From CAZTKP01 sp964614215 (GTDB taxonomy: Bacteria; UBP6; UBA1177), in the NCBI GenBank assembly GCA_964614215.1, contig CAZTKP010000156.1, positions 1 through 6,127 of the forward strand: a stretch of DNA of 6,127 nt, written 5' to 3'. Both the position numbers and the translations under genes were made by a program. A model generated the notes under the pieces. That model made no database searches. It was given only the letters and a program-made list of their open reading frames with translations, and was not told the DNA's origin. Shown one piece after another: positions 1 to 6,127 of this stretch. The first letter of the stretch is position 1. Each line of letters begins with the position of its first letter.

Positions 1-903
1 AATAATACCATTTGTGAATTTGGATTTGTAAAGATTAATGGTGCTCAGGTGGTTACAATAAACTCTGAATCAACTGATGTTGAGGATATTAAAAAGACCA
101 TTCAGGATGTTGGTCTTGATGGTTTAAATGATGATATTGAGAGGCAGTTTTTTACCGGATACCTCCAGGAGGTTCAGTCCATTGTAGCCCCGGATGTATA
201 TGCTGAAATAGCTGATGACCCGGCAGCAGATAATTTTCACTACTTCAGGGGCAGCGATTTTGACTTTGAGAGACGGGGTATTCTCGACAGGTATAAAATG
301 TATAACGGTATGGAGGGGAATTCTCCCACTTCGGAAATGTCTGATGAGCCCTATCCTACAAGTGGTTCAACCCTGCCTGATATGGAGGATATTAACCGCG
401 ATAACACGCTGAGCGAGACAGAGAGCTATTTTCAATACAGGGTGAGCATGAGACCCGGGGATATGGAAGTGGGGAAAAACTTTATTGTTGATGAGATAGA
501 GTACACCTCTACCCTGGCCAATGGTGACAAGTCAGCTGTGAAATGGTACCAGTTCAAGGTTCCCATAATAGATTATGAAAATGTGGTAGGACCTATTCAG
601 GATTTTAAGTCGATCCGCTTTATGAGAATGTTCCTGAGAAACTTTGACGATGATATTATTCTGCGATTTGCCAAGCTTGACCTTGTAAGGGCAGAGTGGA
701 GGAAGTATAATATCAGTTTCCTTGAGGGAGGAGAGAGAGTAAATATTCCGGAAGCCGATGACGGCACTTTTGAAATAAGTTCTGTAAGTATTGAAGAGAA
801 TGCAGGCAAGGAGCCGGTAAACTATGTACTGCCTCCGGGGTTTGACAGAGTGCTTGATCCTTCAAATCCACAGCTCCGCCAGCTTAATGAGCTTCCAACA
901 TAG
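1..903 (+). CDS. sprA: SprA/Sov, T9SS outer-membrane translocon, internal fragment (cut at both ends)
   Basis: Internal fragment of SprA (Sov), the giant outer-membrane translocon of the type IX secretion system, which exports proteins and adhesins in gliding or secreting Bacteroidota. The reading frame is open from base 1, so the GTG at 49 is not the true start; about 300 residues are visible. Recognition rests on SprA-typical stretches, numbered from the window edge: a DMEDINRDNTLSE segment followed by SYFQYRVSM near residues 127-150, KSIRFMRMFLRNF then ILRFAKLDLVRAEWRKY near 203-236, and EPVNYVLPPG then DPSNPQLRQLNE near 271-297. SprA proteins usually exceed 2,000 residues, so most of the gene is missing. 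After LNE the family should continue, but here three unrelated codons and TAG follow, and the DNA becomes part of another gene. Valine codons in this piece include no GTC (0 of about 21, hand count), unlike the gene to its right. Identity is confident; a functional product is not expected from what is visible. Confidence 0.88.
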   Translation, partial: NNTICEFGFVKINGAQVVTINSESTDVEDIKKTIQDVGLDGLNDDIERQFFTGYLQEVQSIVAPDVYAEIADDPAADNFHYFRGSDFDFERRGILDRYKMYNGMEGNSPTSEMSDEPYPTSGSTLPDMEDINRDNTLSETESYFQYRVSMRPGDMEVGKNFIVDEIEYTSTLANGDKSAVKWYQFKVPIIDYENVVGPIQDFKSIRFMRMFLRNFDDDIILRFAKLDLVRAEWRKYNISFLEGGERVNIPEADDGTFEISSVSIEENAGKEPVNYVLPPGFDRVLDPSNPQLRQLNELPT

Positions 904-905
904 AG
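885..905. other. Breakpoint joining truncated sprA to a truncated PEP/pyruvate-binding-domain gene
   Basis: SprA-like coding in frame 1 runs to about 890 and stops at TAG 901-903. Coding for a different family in frame 3 is open only after TGA 888-890 and is already family-like by about 903. Neither gene has a proper end or start here: sprA lacks its 3' two-thirds and the next gene lacks its start codon and N-terminal region. Both are on the plus strand, as expected from one deletion, a recombination or an assembly chimera. No inverted repeat, transposase or target duplication is visible at the join. Confidence 0.75.
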
Positions 906-2834
906 GAATTCGAGGCCATAATCAGAAAGATCCCGATAAAAAGCCTGCTTTATCATGCAGAGAACAACCATTTTTCAACCTGGCTTATGGCAAGAGGCGA
1001 GGTTCAGCTTGCAACGGTCGTAAAATCTTTTAAAACTTCTCATTTCAGCTCACATGATCTTCTCAGGGATTTTCTTATTGATGTCTTTGATTCGATCAAG
1101 CGTCTTAAGACCAGCGGTCTTGTAGTCGGTTTTCAGGAAAGATACTCAAGTGAATGTGACTGTATTTTCAGGCTTTTTCCGGGTTCTCTCGGTGGAAAAG
1201 GGCGAGGGATAGCCTTTATAAACAACCTTATCGACAGAGTCGATTTTAAACTTGATAACGTCGATATGCGTGTGCCGATGACGGGAATAATCGGTACGGA
1301 TGGTTTTGATCAGTTTATGGAAAGTAACGGTCTTGCGGATGTTGTTCACAGCGAAACTGACTATGCCGGACTTAGAAAAAGATTTGTCGAAGCGAAACTT
1401 CCTTTTGTTCTTAAGGAGAGGCTTTATAAATTTATCCGTGACGTGGAAGGTCCTATCGCGGTCAGAAGTTCAGGCTTTTTTGAAGATATGCTTATGAGAC
1501 CTTCCGCCGGCATCTATGAGACTTATTTCCTTCCCAATAATGCAAAGAACGTTGACGAAAGGCTCAGACAGCTCATTAAGGCTGTAAAGCTCATTTATGC
1601 ATCGATATATTCTCCGACGGCAAGGGCATATTTCAAGGCTCTCAATTTTGAGATAGAAGATGAAAAGATGGGAATTATCATTCAGAAAGTCGTCGGCAGA
1701 CAGTATGGAAAATATTACTATCCCCATATCAGCGGAACGGCACAGTCGAGAAATCACTATCCTGTATCCTATCTTAAACCGGAAGATGGAATAGCAGTTA
1801 TTGCAACAGGCCTGGGAACTTATGTCGTGGACGGAGACAACGCTTTTCGATTTTGTCCCAAACAGCCGAAAATGGATATAATTTCAGAAGGAAATCAGGT
1901 TAAGAACACGCAGCAGTATCTATACTGTGTAGATCTTGAGAACAAAGCTCCGGATATTATGGACGGTGAGACTTCCTGCTACACGAAACTTCCTATCACG
2001 CAGGCGAAGAAGAACGGCTCCATGAAACATATCCTCAGCTATCTTGATCTTAACGATAACAGGATCAACCCGGGGGTTTCAGAGAAGGGGATAGATATTG
2101 TGAACTTCCCGAATATTCTCAAATACGATCATCTTCAGTTTGCAAAAGCTGTCGAGGCTTTTCTTGAGCTGGGGGAGGATTCGATGGGGACTCCTGTCGA
2201 GATAGAGTTTGCATTTGATATCGACCCTGAAGACGATTCAAAAGGCTACTTCTATGTTCTTCAGCTCAAGCCGATGGTGCATTACATTGACGATGCGGAA
2301 ATTGACACGTCAGACATTAAAGATGATGAGCTGGTTCTTTTCACGACGACGGGAATGGGTAATGGTAAGATAACCGATCTGAAGGATATTGTTTTTATTG
2401 ATATTGAAAAGTTCGACAAGACAAAGACCATGAATATGGTTCAGGAAGTTGCGAAGCTTAATGCATCGTTCAATGACACTGGTGAAAAGTATATTCTCAT
2501 TGGTCCCGGAAGATGGGGGACGAGGGATCCTCTTCTTGGAGTTCCCGTGAATTTTGTTGATATCAGCAACTCGAAGATAATTGTCGAGGCGGGAATTGAT
2601 AAATACCAGATCGATGCATCGCTCGGTAGTCACTTTTTCCATAACGTTATCTCAATGAACATGGGTTATTTCACCGTAAACTTCCAGACAGACAGATCCT
2701 TCATTGACTGGCAGTGGCTTAAATCCCTTAAGGTTCATACACGCACAGAACATTTCATACACGTAAAACTGGAAGAACCCTTTGAAGTTCTTATGGACGG
2801 AAAAAAGGGAATAAGTCTAATAAAGAAAGCGTGA
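891..2834 (+). CDS. PEP/pyruvate-binding (PPDK N-terminal-type ATP-binding) domain protein, 5'-truncated
   Basis: C-terminal part of a large PEP/pyruvate-binding-domain protein often labelled phosphoenolpyruvate synthase. Coding resemblance begins before the first ATG: the in-frame codons 891-986 read through SLLYHAENNHFSTWL, a conserved block of this family, and contain no ATG, GTG or TTG. The ATG at 987 lacks a ribosome binding site and is probably an internal Met, so I start at 891, right after the frame's stop. Numbered from Met987: GGKGRGIAF at 69-77 and AVRSSGFFEDMLMRPSAGIY at 158-177 are PPDK-type ATP-binding motifs, YVLQLKPMV at 423-431 closes that domain, and a family-specific C-terminal region holds IGPGRWGTRDPLLG at 505-518 and ASLGSHFFHN at 544-553. 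No phosphohistidine swivel or PEP-utilising TIM barrel is present, so PEP synthase activity is unlikely; the function is unknown. From memory, full-length relatives carry an N-terminal receiver-like domain, absent here. It ends in TGA 2832-2834, 64 bases before mntA. Confidence 0.82.
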   Translation, partial: ASNIEEFEAIIRKIPIKSLLYHAENNHFSTWLMARGEVQLATVVKSFKTSHFSSHDLLRDFLIDVFDSIKRLKTSGLVVGFQERYSSECDCIFRLFPGSLGGKGRGIAFINNLIDRVDFKLDNVDMRVPMTGIIGTDGFDQFMESNGLADVVHSETDYAGLRKRFVEAKLPFVLKERLYKFIRDVEGPIAVRSSGFFEDMLMRPSAGIYETYFLPNNAKNVDERLRQLIKAVKLIYASIYSPTARAYFKALNFEIEDEKMGIIIQKVVGRQYGKYYYPHISGTAQSRNHYPVSYLKPEDGIAVIATGLGTYVVDGDNAFRFCPKQPKMDIISEGNQVKNTQQYLYCVDLENKAPDIMDGETSCYTKLPITQAKKNGSMKHILSYLDLNDNRINPGVSEKGIDIVNFPNILKYDHLQFAKAVEAFLELGEDSMGTPVEIEFAFDIDPEDDSKGYFYVLQLKPMVHYIDDAEIDTSDIKDDELVLFTTTGMGNGKITDLKDIVFIDIEKFDKTKTMNMVQEVAKLNASFNDTGEKYILIGPGRWGTRDPLLGVPVNFVDISNSKIIVEAGIDKYQIDASLGSHFFHNVISMNMGYFTVNFQTDRSFIDWQWLKSLKVHTRTEHFIHVKLEEPFEVLMDGKKGISLIKKA

Positions 2835-2843
2835 TCATGATGT

Positions 2844-2871
2844 TTGACAATTAAAGTGATCGAAATATAAT
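2844..2871 (+). promoter_or_regulatory. Consensus sigma70 promoter for mntA-hepT
   Basis: TTGACA at 2844-2849 and TATAAT at 2866-2871 are both exact consensus hexamers, separated by 16 bases. Transcription should begin near 2878, giving a leader of about 20 bases before the mntA ATG. An 8-base perfect palindrome, ATCATGAT at 2834-2841, ends just upstream of the -35, and GTGATC occurs at both 2831-2836 and 2856-2861, the second inside the spacer. These could be operator elements, but are short enough to be chance. This is not the TTTG/TAnnTTTG type typical of Bacteroidota. Confidence 0.75.
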
Positions 2872-2886
2872 AAAAGTGTTTTAAAG

Positions 2887-2894
2887 AAAGAGGG
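2887..2894 (+). promoter_or_regulatory. Ribosome binding site of mntA
   Basis: AAAGAGGG lies four bases before the ATG at 2899. It is purine-rich and matches the anti-Shine-Dalgarno well, fixing this ATG as the mntA start over the internal ATG at codon 9. Confidence 0.7.
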
Positions 2895-2898
2895 AAAT

Positions 2899-3204
2899 AT
2901 GAATAGGCTTCTTACTGAAAAAATGAGTGAACTCAAAGTGATATGCATAAAATTCAGAGTAAGGGAACTGTTTGTTTTCGGTTCAATAACCAACGGTCAC
3001 TTTACCTCTGAAAGCGATATTGATTTTCTGGTTTCTTTTGAGGATATGTCCCCTGAAGAATATGCCGATATTTTTTTTGATCTTCAATATGCACTGGAAG
3101 AGTTGTTTCAGAGGAAGATTGATCTCGTAACTGTTAATTCACTCTCAAATCCGTATTTTATAGAATCTATCAATGAAAACAAAGAGTTGATATATGCAGC
3201 TTGA
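2899..3204 (+). CDS. mntA: MntA-type minimal nucleotidyltransferase antitoxin
   Basis: A 101-residue minimal nucleotidyltransferase of the MNT family, the expected antitoxin of a type VII MntA-HepT module. In characterised members MntA transfers AMP units from ATP to a tyrosine of the HepT toxin and silences it; action is cytoplasmic. The active site is complete: GS at 28-29, ten residues, then D40-I-D42 (the GSX10DXD motif), and a third acidic residue D75 in KIDLVTV. The ATG has a good ribosome binding site and sits behind a consensus promoter. The stop overlaps the start of hepT by 11 bases, implying one transcript and coupled translation. A run of eight T at 3071-3078 (codons for I-F-F) is a possible slippage site. 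The protein is short but within the usual size of compact MNT domains. The family is clear; antitoxin function is inferred from motif and neighbour. Confidence 0.9.
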   Translation: MNRLLTEKMSELKVICIKFRVRELFVFGSITNGHFTSESDIDFLVSFEDMSPEEYADIFFDLQYALEELFQRKIDLVTVNSLSNPYFIESINENKELIYAA

Positions 3205-3526
3205 TGTAAAGAAGAATCTGCACGATATAATTACATCCATTGATTCAATTGAGGAGTTTACTGCCGGAATTTCAAGTTTTTCTGAATTTAAAACGAATAA
3301 ACTCGTAAAAAGAGCCGTTGAAAGAGAGTTGGGAATAATCGGTGAAGCAGTAAACAGAATTAAAAAATTAGATCCGGCTCTTGAACTCCAGAATGCCAGA
3401 AAGATCATTGGTCTCCGCAATCTTGTAATTCACGGATATGATAAGGTTGACGATGCGATTATCTGGGGTGTTATCAAAAAACATCTGCCGAATTTAAAGG
3501 ATCAGATCACAGGATTGATGAGATAA
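3194..3526 (+). CDS. hepT: HepT-type HEPN ribonuclease toxin (DUF86)
   Basis: A 110-residue HEPN-domain protein of the DUF86/HepT family, the toxin partner of mntA. HEPN toxins are dimeric cytoplasmic RNases that cut RNA, in some members tRNA. The signature RX4HXY is intact at R75, H80 and Y82 (RNLVIHGY); R and H form the RNase site at the dimer interface, and the tyrosine is the residue that MntA adenylylates in studied systems. Flanking blocks also fit the family: VERELGIIGEAVNRI at 42-56 and NARKIIGLRN at 67-76. The start at ATG 3194 lies inside the mntA 3' end, with AAAGAG at 3181-3186 as a plausible ribosome binding site, and gives the usual N-terminus (DVKKNLHDIITSID). It ends 24 bases from the convergent argS stop. 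No inactivating change is visible, so the toxin should be active. RNA target and true toxicity are not readable from sequence. Confidence 0.9.
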   Translation: MQLDVKKNLHDIITSIDSIEEFTAGISSFSEFKTNKLVKRAVERELGIIGEAVNRIKKLDPALELQNARKIIGLRNLVIHGYDKVDDAIIWGVIKKHLPNLKDQITGLMR

Positions 3527-3550
3527 AAATATTTTCAATAACGATATCGA

Positions 3551-5266
3551 TCACATCCTTTCTACAACTTCAATTCCTAAAAGATCAAGTCCGGTTTTTA
3601 TAGTTTCAGAGACTGTATCTGAGAGTTTAAGTCTTGACTGGATGAGCTGACTTTCACCTTTAAGGATGGGGGTCGAGTTGTAGAACGAGCTGAACTTCTG
3701 AGCAAGGTCAAAGATGTGGTCGGTAACGAGGTTGGGTTTGTATGTTTCAGCAGCTTTTTCAACTGTTTCAGGGAATTTCAGAACTGACATCGCAAGCTGT
3801 TTCTCAGCTTCTGTTTCAAGAAGTATTTGTGAATCTTTCTCAATAGTTATGCCTGTTTCTTCAGCTTTTTTGAAGATGGATCTTACCCTTGCGTATGAAT
3901 ACTGAAGATAAGGCGCGGTGTTCCCTTCAAAACTGAGTGCTTTATTCCAGGTGAAGTCGATGTTGCTGACTCTGTTCTGAGAAAGATCAGCATATTTAAG
4001 TGCACCGTGACCGACAACTTTTGCAATGTTTCTTTTTTCATCTTCGGGAAGGTCAGGATTCTTTTCATTAACGATCTCGTATGCTCTTTTTTCAGCTTCG
4101 TTAAGCAGGTCATCAAGCTTAATGCTGTTGCCCGCTCTTGTGCTCAGGATCTGTCCGTTAAATGTCATAACTCCGAACGTGACATGATCAAAATCCGCCT
4201 TCCATCCAAGCCTTTCGGAGATCCTGAAAACCTGTTTAAAATGACTTGTCTGACGGTCATCCGTAACGTAAACAGCCTTGTTGAGATTATAGTTATCTAT
4301 TTTAAATCTTACTGTGGCAAGATCACTCGTTGAGTAAAGGAACGTGCCGTCCTTTTTTCTGATAATGCAGGGGTGAAGATTTTCATCTTCCTCAAAGAAA
4401 ACAACTAGAGCTCCGTCATCGACTACAGCAATTCCTTTTTCTTCAAGAAGTTTAACCACTTCAGGCATCATCGGATGATAAAAAGACTCGCCGTAGTAAG
4501 TATCAAACTCAATTCCAAGACGCGCATATATTCTTTTACATTCTTTTTTAGTGATCTCGGAAAACTGCTCCCAGAGCTTCATGTTTTCCGCATCGCCGTT
4601 TTGAAGTTTTTCAAGTTCAGCTCTCGCTTCATCATTTAGTTCAGGTTTATCCTTAGCTTCTTCACCGAACTTAATGTAGAGTCTTTCCAGTTCATTTATC
4701 GCATCTTTTTCAAAAGCATCTTTATCAAGCCAGTTTCTGTACGCAACGATGAGCTTTCCAAACTGAGTTCCCCAGTCACCGAGATGATTGTCAGCAATAA
4801 CTCTGTAACCGACGTAACGCATAATTCTCTTGATGCTGTCACCGATGATAGTAGTTCTCAAGTGTCCTGCGTGCATAGGTTTTGCAATATTAGGTGAAGA
4901 GTAGTCAATGACCACATCACCTTTTGTATTAACATGGTCAAAAGACCATTTTTCAGTTTCGATCTTTTTGAGGACAGTGGAAATGAAACTCTTTTTCACA
5001 AAAATATTAATGAATCCCGGACCTGCGATCTCAAGCTTTTCAACCGCATCGTTTTCCGGAAAATTGATTACAATATCCTCAGCTATCTGACGCGGAGCCT
5101 TTCTGAATATCTTCGCTCCCGCCATTGCAAAGTTCGTCTGAAAATCACCGAACTTCTCGTTGCTCGCAGGCTGAATAAAGAGCTTGTCCCAGTCTGAGAA
5201 TTCACTATCCATCTTTTTGATCGCTTCACCAAAAAGGTCTTTTATGATACCTGTAATTAACTTCAT
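3551..5266 (-). CDS. argS: Arginyl-tRNA synthetase (class I)
   Basis: Complete 571-residue arginyl-tRNA synthetase, the cytoplasmic enzyme that charges tRNA-Arg using ATP and arginine. The N-terminal tRNA-recognition domain covers about residues 1-90. The class I HIGH motif appears as H132-A-G-H135 within NIAKPMHAGHLRTT, followed by HLGDWGTQFGKLI at 161-173. HVTFGVMTFNGQ then LSTRAGNSIKLDDLL at 361-388 is the usual ArgRS counterpart of the KMSKS loop. The DALR-type anticodon-binding domain runs from about 450 (APYLQYSYARVRSI) to the typical end TGLDLLGIEVVERM. The length is normal for the family. The start ATG (complement of 5264-5266) is preceded by GGTGAGGG a few bases upstream. It is convergent with hepT and divergent from the sucC-like gene, so it appears to be transcribed alone. 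I see no frameshift or missing catalytic motif. Confidence 0.96.
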   Translation of the reverse strand: MKLITGIIKDLFGEAIKKMDSEFSDWDKLFIQPASNEKFGDFQTNFAMAGAKIFRKAPRQIAEDIVINFPENDAVEKLEIAGPGFINIFVKKSFISTVLKKIETEKWSFDHVNTKGDVVIDYSSPNIAKPMHAGHLRTTIIGDSIKRIMRYVGYRVIADNHLGDWGTQFGKLIVAYRNWLDKDAFEKDAINELERLYIKFGEEAKDKPELNDEARAELEKLQNGDAENMKLWEQFSEITKKECKRIYARLGIEFDTYYGESFYHPMMPEVVKLLEEKGIAVVDDGALVVFFEEDENLHPCIIRKKDGTFLYSTSDLATVRFKIDNYNLNKAVYVTDDRQTSHFKQVFRISERLGWKADFDHVTFGVMTFNGQILSTRAGNSIKLDDLLNEAEKRAYEIVNEKNPDLPEDEKRNIAKVVGHGALKYADLSQNRVSNIDFTWNKALSFEGNTAPYLQYSYARVRSIFKKAEETGITIEKDSQILLETEAEKQLAMSVLKFPETVEKAAETYKPNLVTDHIFDLAQKFSSFYNSTPILKGESQLIQSRLKLSDTVSETIKTGLDLLGIEVVERM

Positions 5267-5269
5267 GAT

Positions 5270-5277
5270 CCCTCACC
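5270..5277 (-). promoter_or_regulatory. Ribosome binding site of argS
   Basis: On the minus strand GGTGAGGG lies three bases before the argS ATG. It supports that start; no competing upstream start in frame is evident. Confidence 0.55.
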
Positions 5278-5295
5278 AAAAAAATAACGCTCAAA

Positions 5296-5324
5296 TGTAT
5301 AGCACAAAGTGAAAAGAAGCTCAA
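5296..5324 (-). promoter_or_regulatory. Candidate argS promoter
   Basis: On the minus strand TTGAGC (complement of 5319-5324) and TATACA (complement of 5296-5301) are separated by 17 bases, four of six matches each to the sigma70 consensus. A TG one base before the -10 adds some extended -10 character. The leader would be about 25 bases. Tentative, because the region is AT-rich. Confidence 0.35.
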
Positions 5325-5344
5325 AATTTTGTGTTAGTTATAAT

Positions 5345-5373
5345 TTGTCTTCTATCTATAAATAATTTAGAAT
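5345..5373 (+). promoter_or_regulatory. Candidate promoter of the sucC-like gene
   Basis: TTGTCT at 5345-5350 and TAGAAT at 5368-5373 are 17 bases apart and lie about 50 bases before the ATG. An alternative -10, TATAAT at 5339-5344, has no good -35 at normal spacing. Tentative in an AT-rich divergent region. Confidence 0.35.
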
Positions 5374-5420
5374 ACTTTCGGAAATCCGCTTATTATCATT
5401 GATCATGTGAGGTATTGAAC

Positions 5421-6127
5421 ATGGCAAAATTGTATGAGTATCAGGGTAAGCAGATACTTAAAAGTGTTAAGATTCCGATTCCGGAAGGGGATGTTGCAGG
5501 CAGTGTTGAAGAAGCTGTAAAAGTTGCTGAGAATATCGGTTATCCGGTTGTTGTCAAGATCCAGACATGGTCAACGGGAAGAAACGCTGTCGGCGGTGTG
5601 AAGTTCGCTGATAACGATGAAGAATTGAAAGGTCATGTCGAAAGAATGCTTTCGATGAAAATAGGAAACTTCGCTGTTGAAAAAGTTCTTATTGAAAAAA
5701 AGATCGCAATCAAGCGTGAGTTCTTTGCGGGTTTTATTCTTAACGATACAGACAAATGTCCCATGCTCCTTTTCAGTTCACGCGGTGGAAGCGGAATTGA
5801 AGAGATCGCAAAGCAGTATCCAGAGTCCGTCGCAACGATGAAAATAGATTTCTTTAATGGATTCAAGCCTTTTGAGGCAATTGCACTCGTGAAAAAAACT
5901 GGTCTGGATTCAAAAACTGCGGCAGCGGTCGGTCCTCAGTTAGTAAAAATGTATCAGGGAATGAAAAAGAGCGATGCCAGAAGCTTTGAGGTCAATCCTC
6001 TTGTTCAGCTTGAAGATGGAAAGGTCATGGCGGCTGACTGTCACGTTGTGATCGACGACTACGCTGTTTACAGGCATCCGGAATTCGGAATTGAGATCGC
6101 AAGAGAGTTTGACAGACCTCCGACAGA
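5421..6127 (+). CDS. Succinyl-CoA synthetase beta-like ATP-grasp protein, 3' end outside the window
   Basis: N-terminal 235 residues of an ATP-grasp acyl-CoA ligase beta subunit, of the succinyl-CoA synthetase/ADP-forming CoA-ligase family; the frame is open at the right edge. Such subunits bind ATP and the acid and, with an alpha subunit, interconvert an acyl-CoA plus ADP and phosphate with the acid plus ATP. Family features: the opening LYEYQGKQILKSVKIPIPEG at 4-23, ATP-binding lysine K46 in PVVVKIQ, the metal-site region FEVNPLV at 189-195 with E190 and N192, and D206 in VMAADCHVVIDD, followed by YRHPEFGIEIAREFDRPPT. The segment at 118-129 reads FSSRGGSGIEEI, whereas canonical SucC usually has an EGG followed by an acidic residue there, so this is a divergent subfamily and substrate is uncertain. 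The start ATG has TGAGG at 5408-5412, eight bases upstream. An alpha-subunit gene would be expected beyond the window. Confidence 0.85.
   Translation, partial: MAKLYEYQGKQILKSVKIPIPEGDVAGSVEEAVKVAENIGYPVVVKIQTWSTGRNAVGGVKFADNDEELKGHVERMLSMKIGNFAVEKVLIEKKIAIKREFFAGFILNDTDKCPMLLFSSRGGSGIEEIAKQYPESVATMKIDFFNGFKPFEAIALVKKTGLDSKTAAAVGPQLVKMYQGMKKSDARSFEVNPLVQLEDGKVMAADCHVVIDDYAVYRHPEFGIEIAREFDRPPT

Noticed and set aside
49..903. GTG at 49 as the start of a complete 284-residue protein
   Set aside because: The frame is open back to base 1 with SprA-like continuity and there is no ribosome binding site, so this is an internal Val codon.
906..911. EcoRI site GAATTC next to the junction as a sign of a cloning chimera
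   Set aside because: It codes for E-F within the family-like reading frame, and another GAATTC occurs at 6081-6086; chance is sufficient.
987..989. ATG 987 as the genuine start of the PEP/pyruvate-binding protein
   Set aside because: No Shine-Dalgarno sequence precedes it and conserved family residues continue upstream to about 903; it is probably an internal Met.
2310..2642. Minus-strand open frame of 110 codons inside the PEP/pyruvate-binding gene, and similar frames opposite argS
   Set aside because: They lie wholly within strongly recognised genes, have no ribosome binding sites and resemble no known family; they are shadows.
2821..2890. Direct repeat TAAAGAAAG at 2821-2829 and 2882-2890 as insertion footprints
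   Set aside because: Nine AT-rich bases, and the copies do not flank the toxin-antitoxin genes; chance or ribosome-binding-site-like composition explains them.
3526..3549. AAAATATTTT and CGATATCG as intrinsic terminators
   Set aside because: Too short and without a GC stem or a following U tract.
5339..5347. TATAATTTG as a Bacteroidota-type TAnnTTTG promoter element
   Set aside because: The spacing is off by one base and no properly placed TTTG -33 element was found.

Overview
The window is ordinary-looking bacterial DNA of moderate GC and dense coding. It suggests a member of the FCB group (Bacteroidota or a related candidate lineage such as Marinimicrobia, Cloacimonadota or Delongbacteria). 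The reasons are an SprA fragment (type IX secretion) and a PEP/pyruvate-binding-domain protein of a type I associate with Bacteroidota-like genomes. A near-perfect sigma70 promoter (TTGACA-N16-TATAAT) argues against a typical Bacteroidota promoter system for the part right of about 900. The lineage assignment is inference only.

Layout. (1) Positions 1 to about 890 hold an internal piece of sprA, open at the left edge. (2) At about 885-905 its homology stops abruptly and the 3' part of a PEP/pyruvate-binding-domain gene begins on the same strand in another frame. Both genes are cut at the same point, by a deletion, a rearrangement or a chimeric assembly join. (3) That second gene ends at 2834. 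(4) A strong promoter then drives a compact two-gene toxin-antitoxin module, mntA-hepT (2899-3526), a MNT nucleotidyltransferase with a HEPN RNase. (5) A complete arginyl-tRNA synthetase gene, argS, lies convergently on the minus strand (5266-3551). (6) A 154-base divergent intergenic region separates argS from the start of a succinyl-CoA-synthetase-beta-like ATP-grasp gene that runs off the right edge (5421-6127).

Functionally, the one clear system is the MntA-HepT pair: the genes overlap by 11 bases, and the catalytic motifs of both proteins are intact. The other genes are housekeeping (argS), central or acyl-CoA metabolism (sucC-like), an uncharacterised ATP-binding family, and a truncated secretion/gliding gene. 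I see no CRISPR array, RNA gene, insertion sequence or prophage signature. I do not see a convincing undescribed system. The observations most worth checking are the sprA junction and the toxin-antitoxin cassette with its promoter and its T8 tract.
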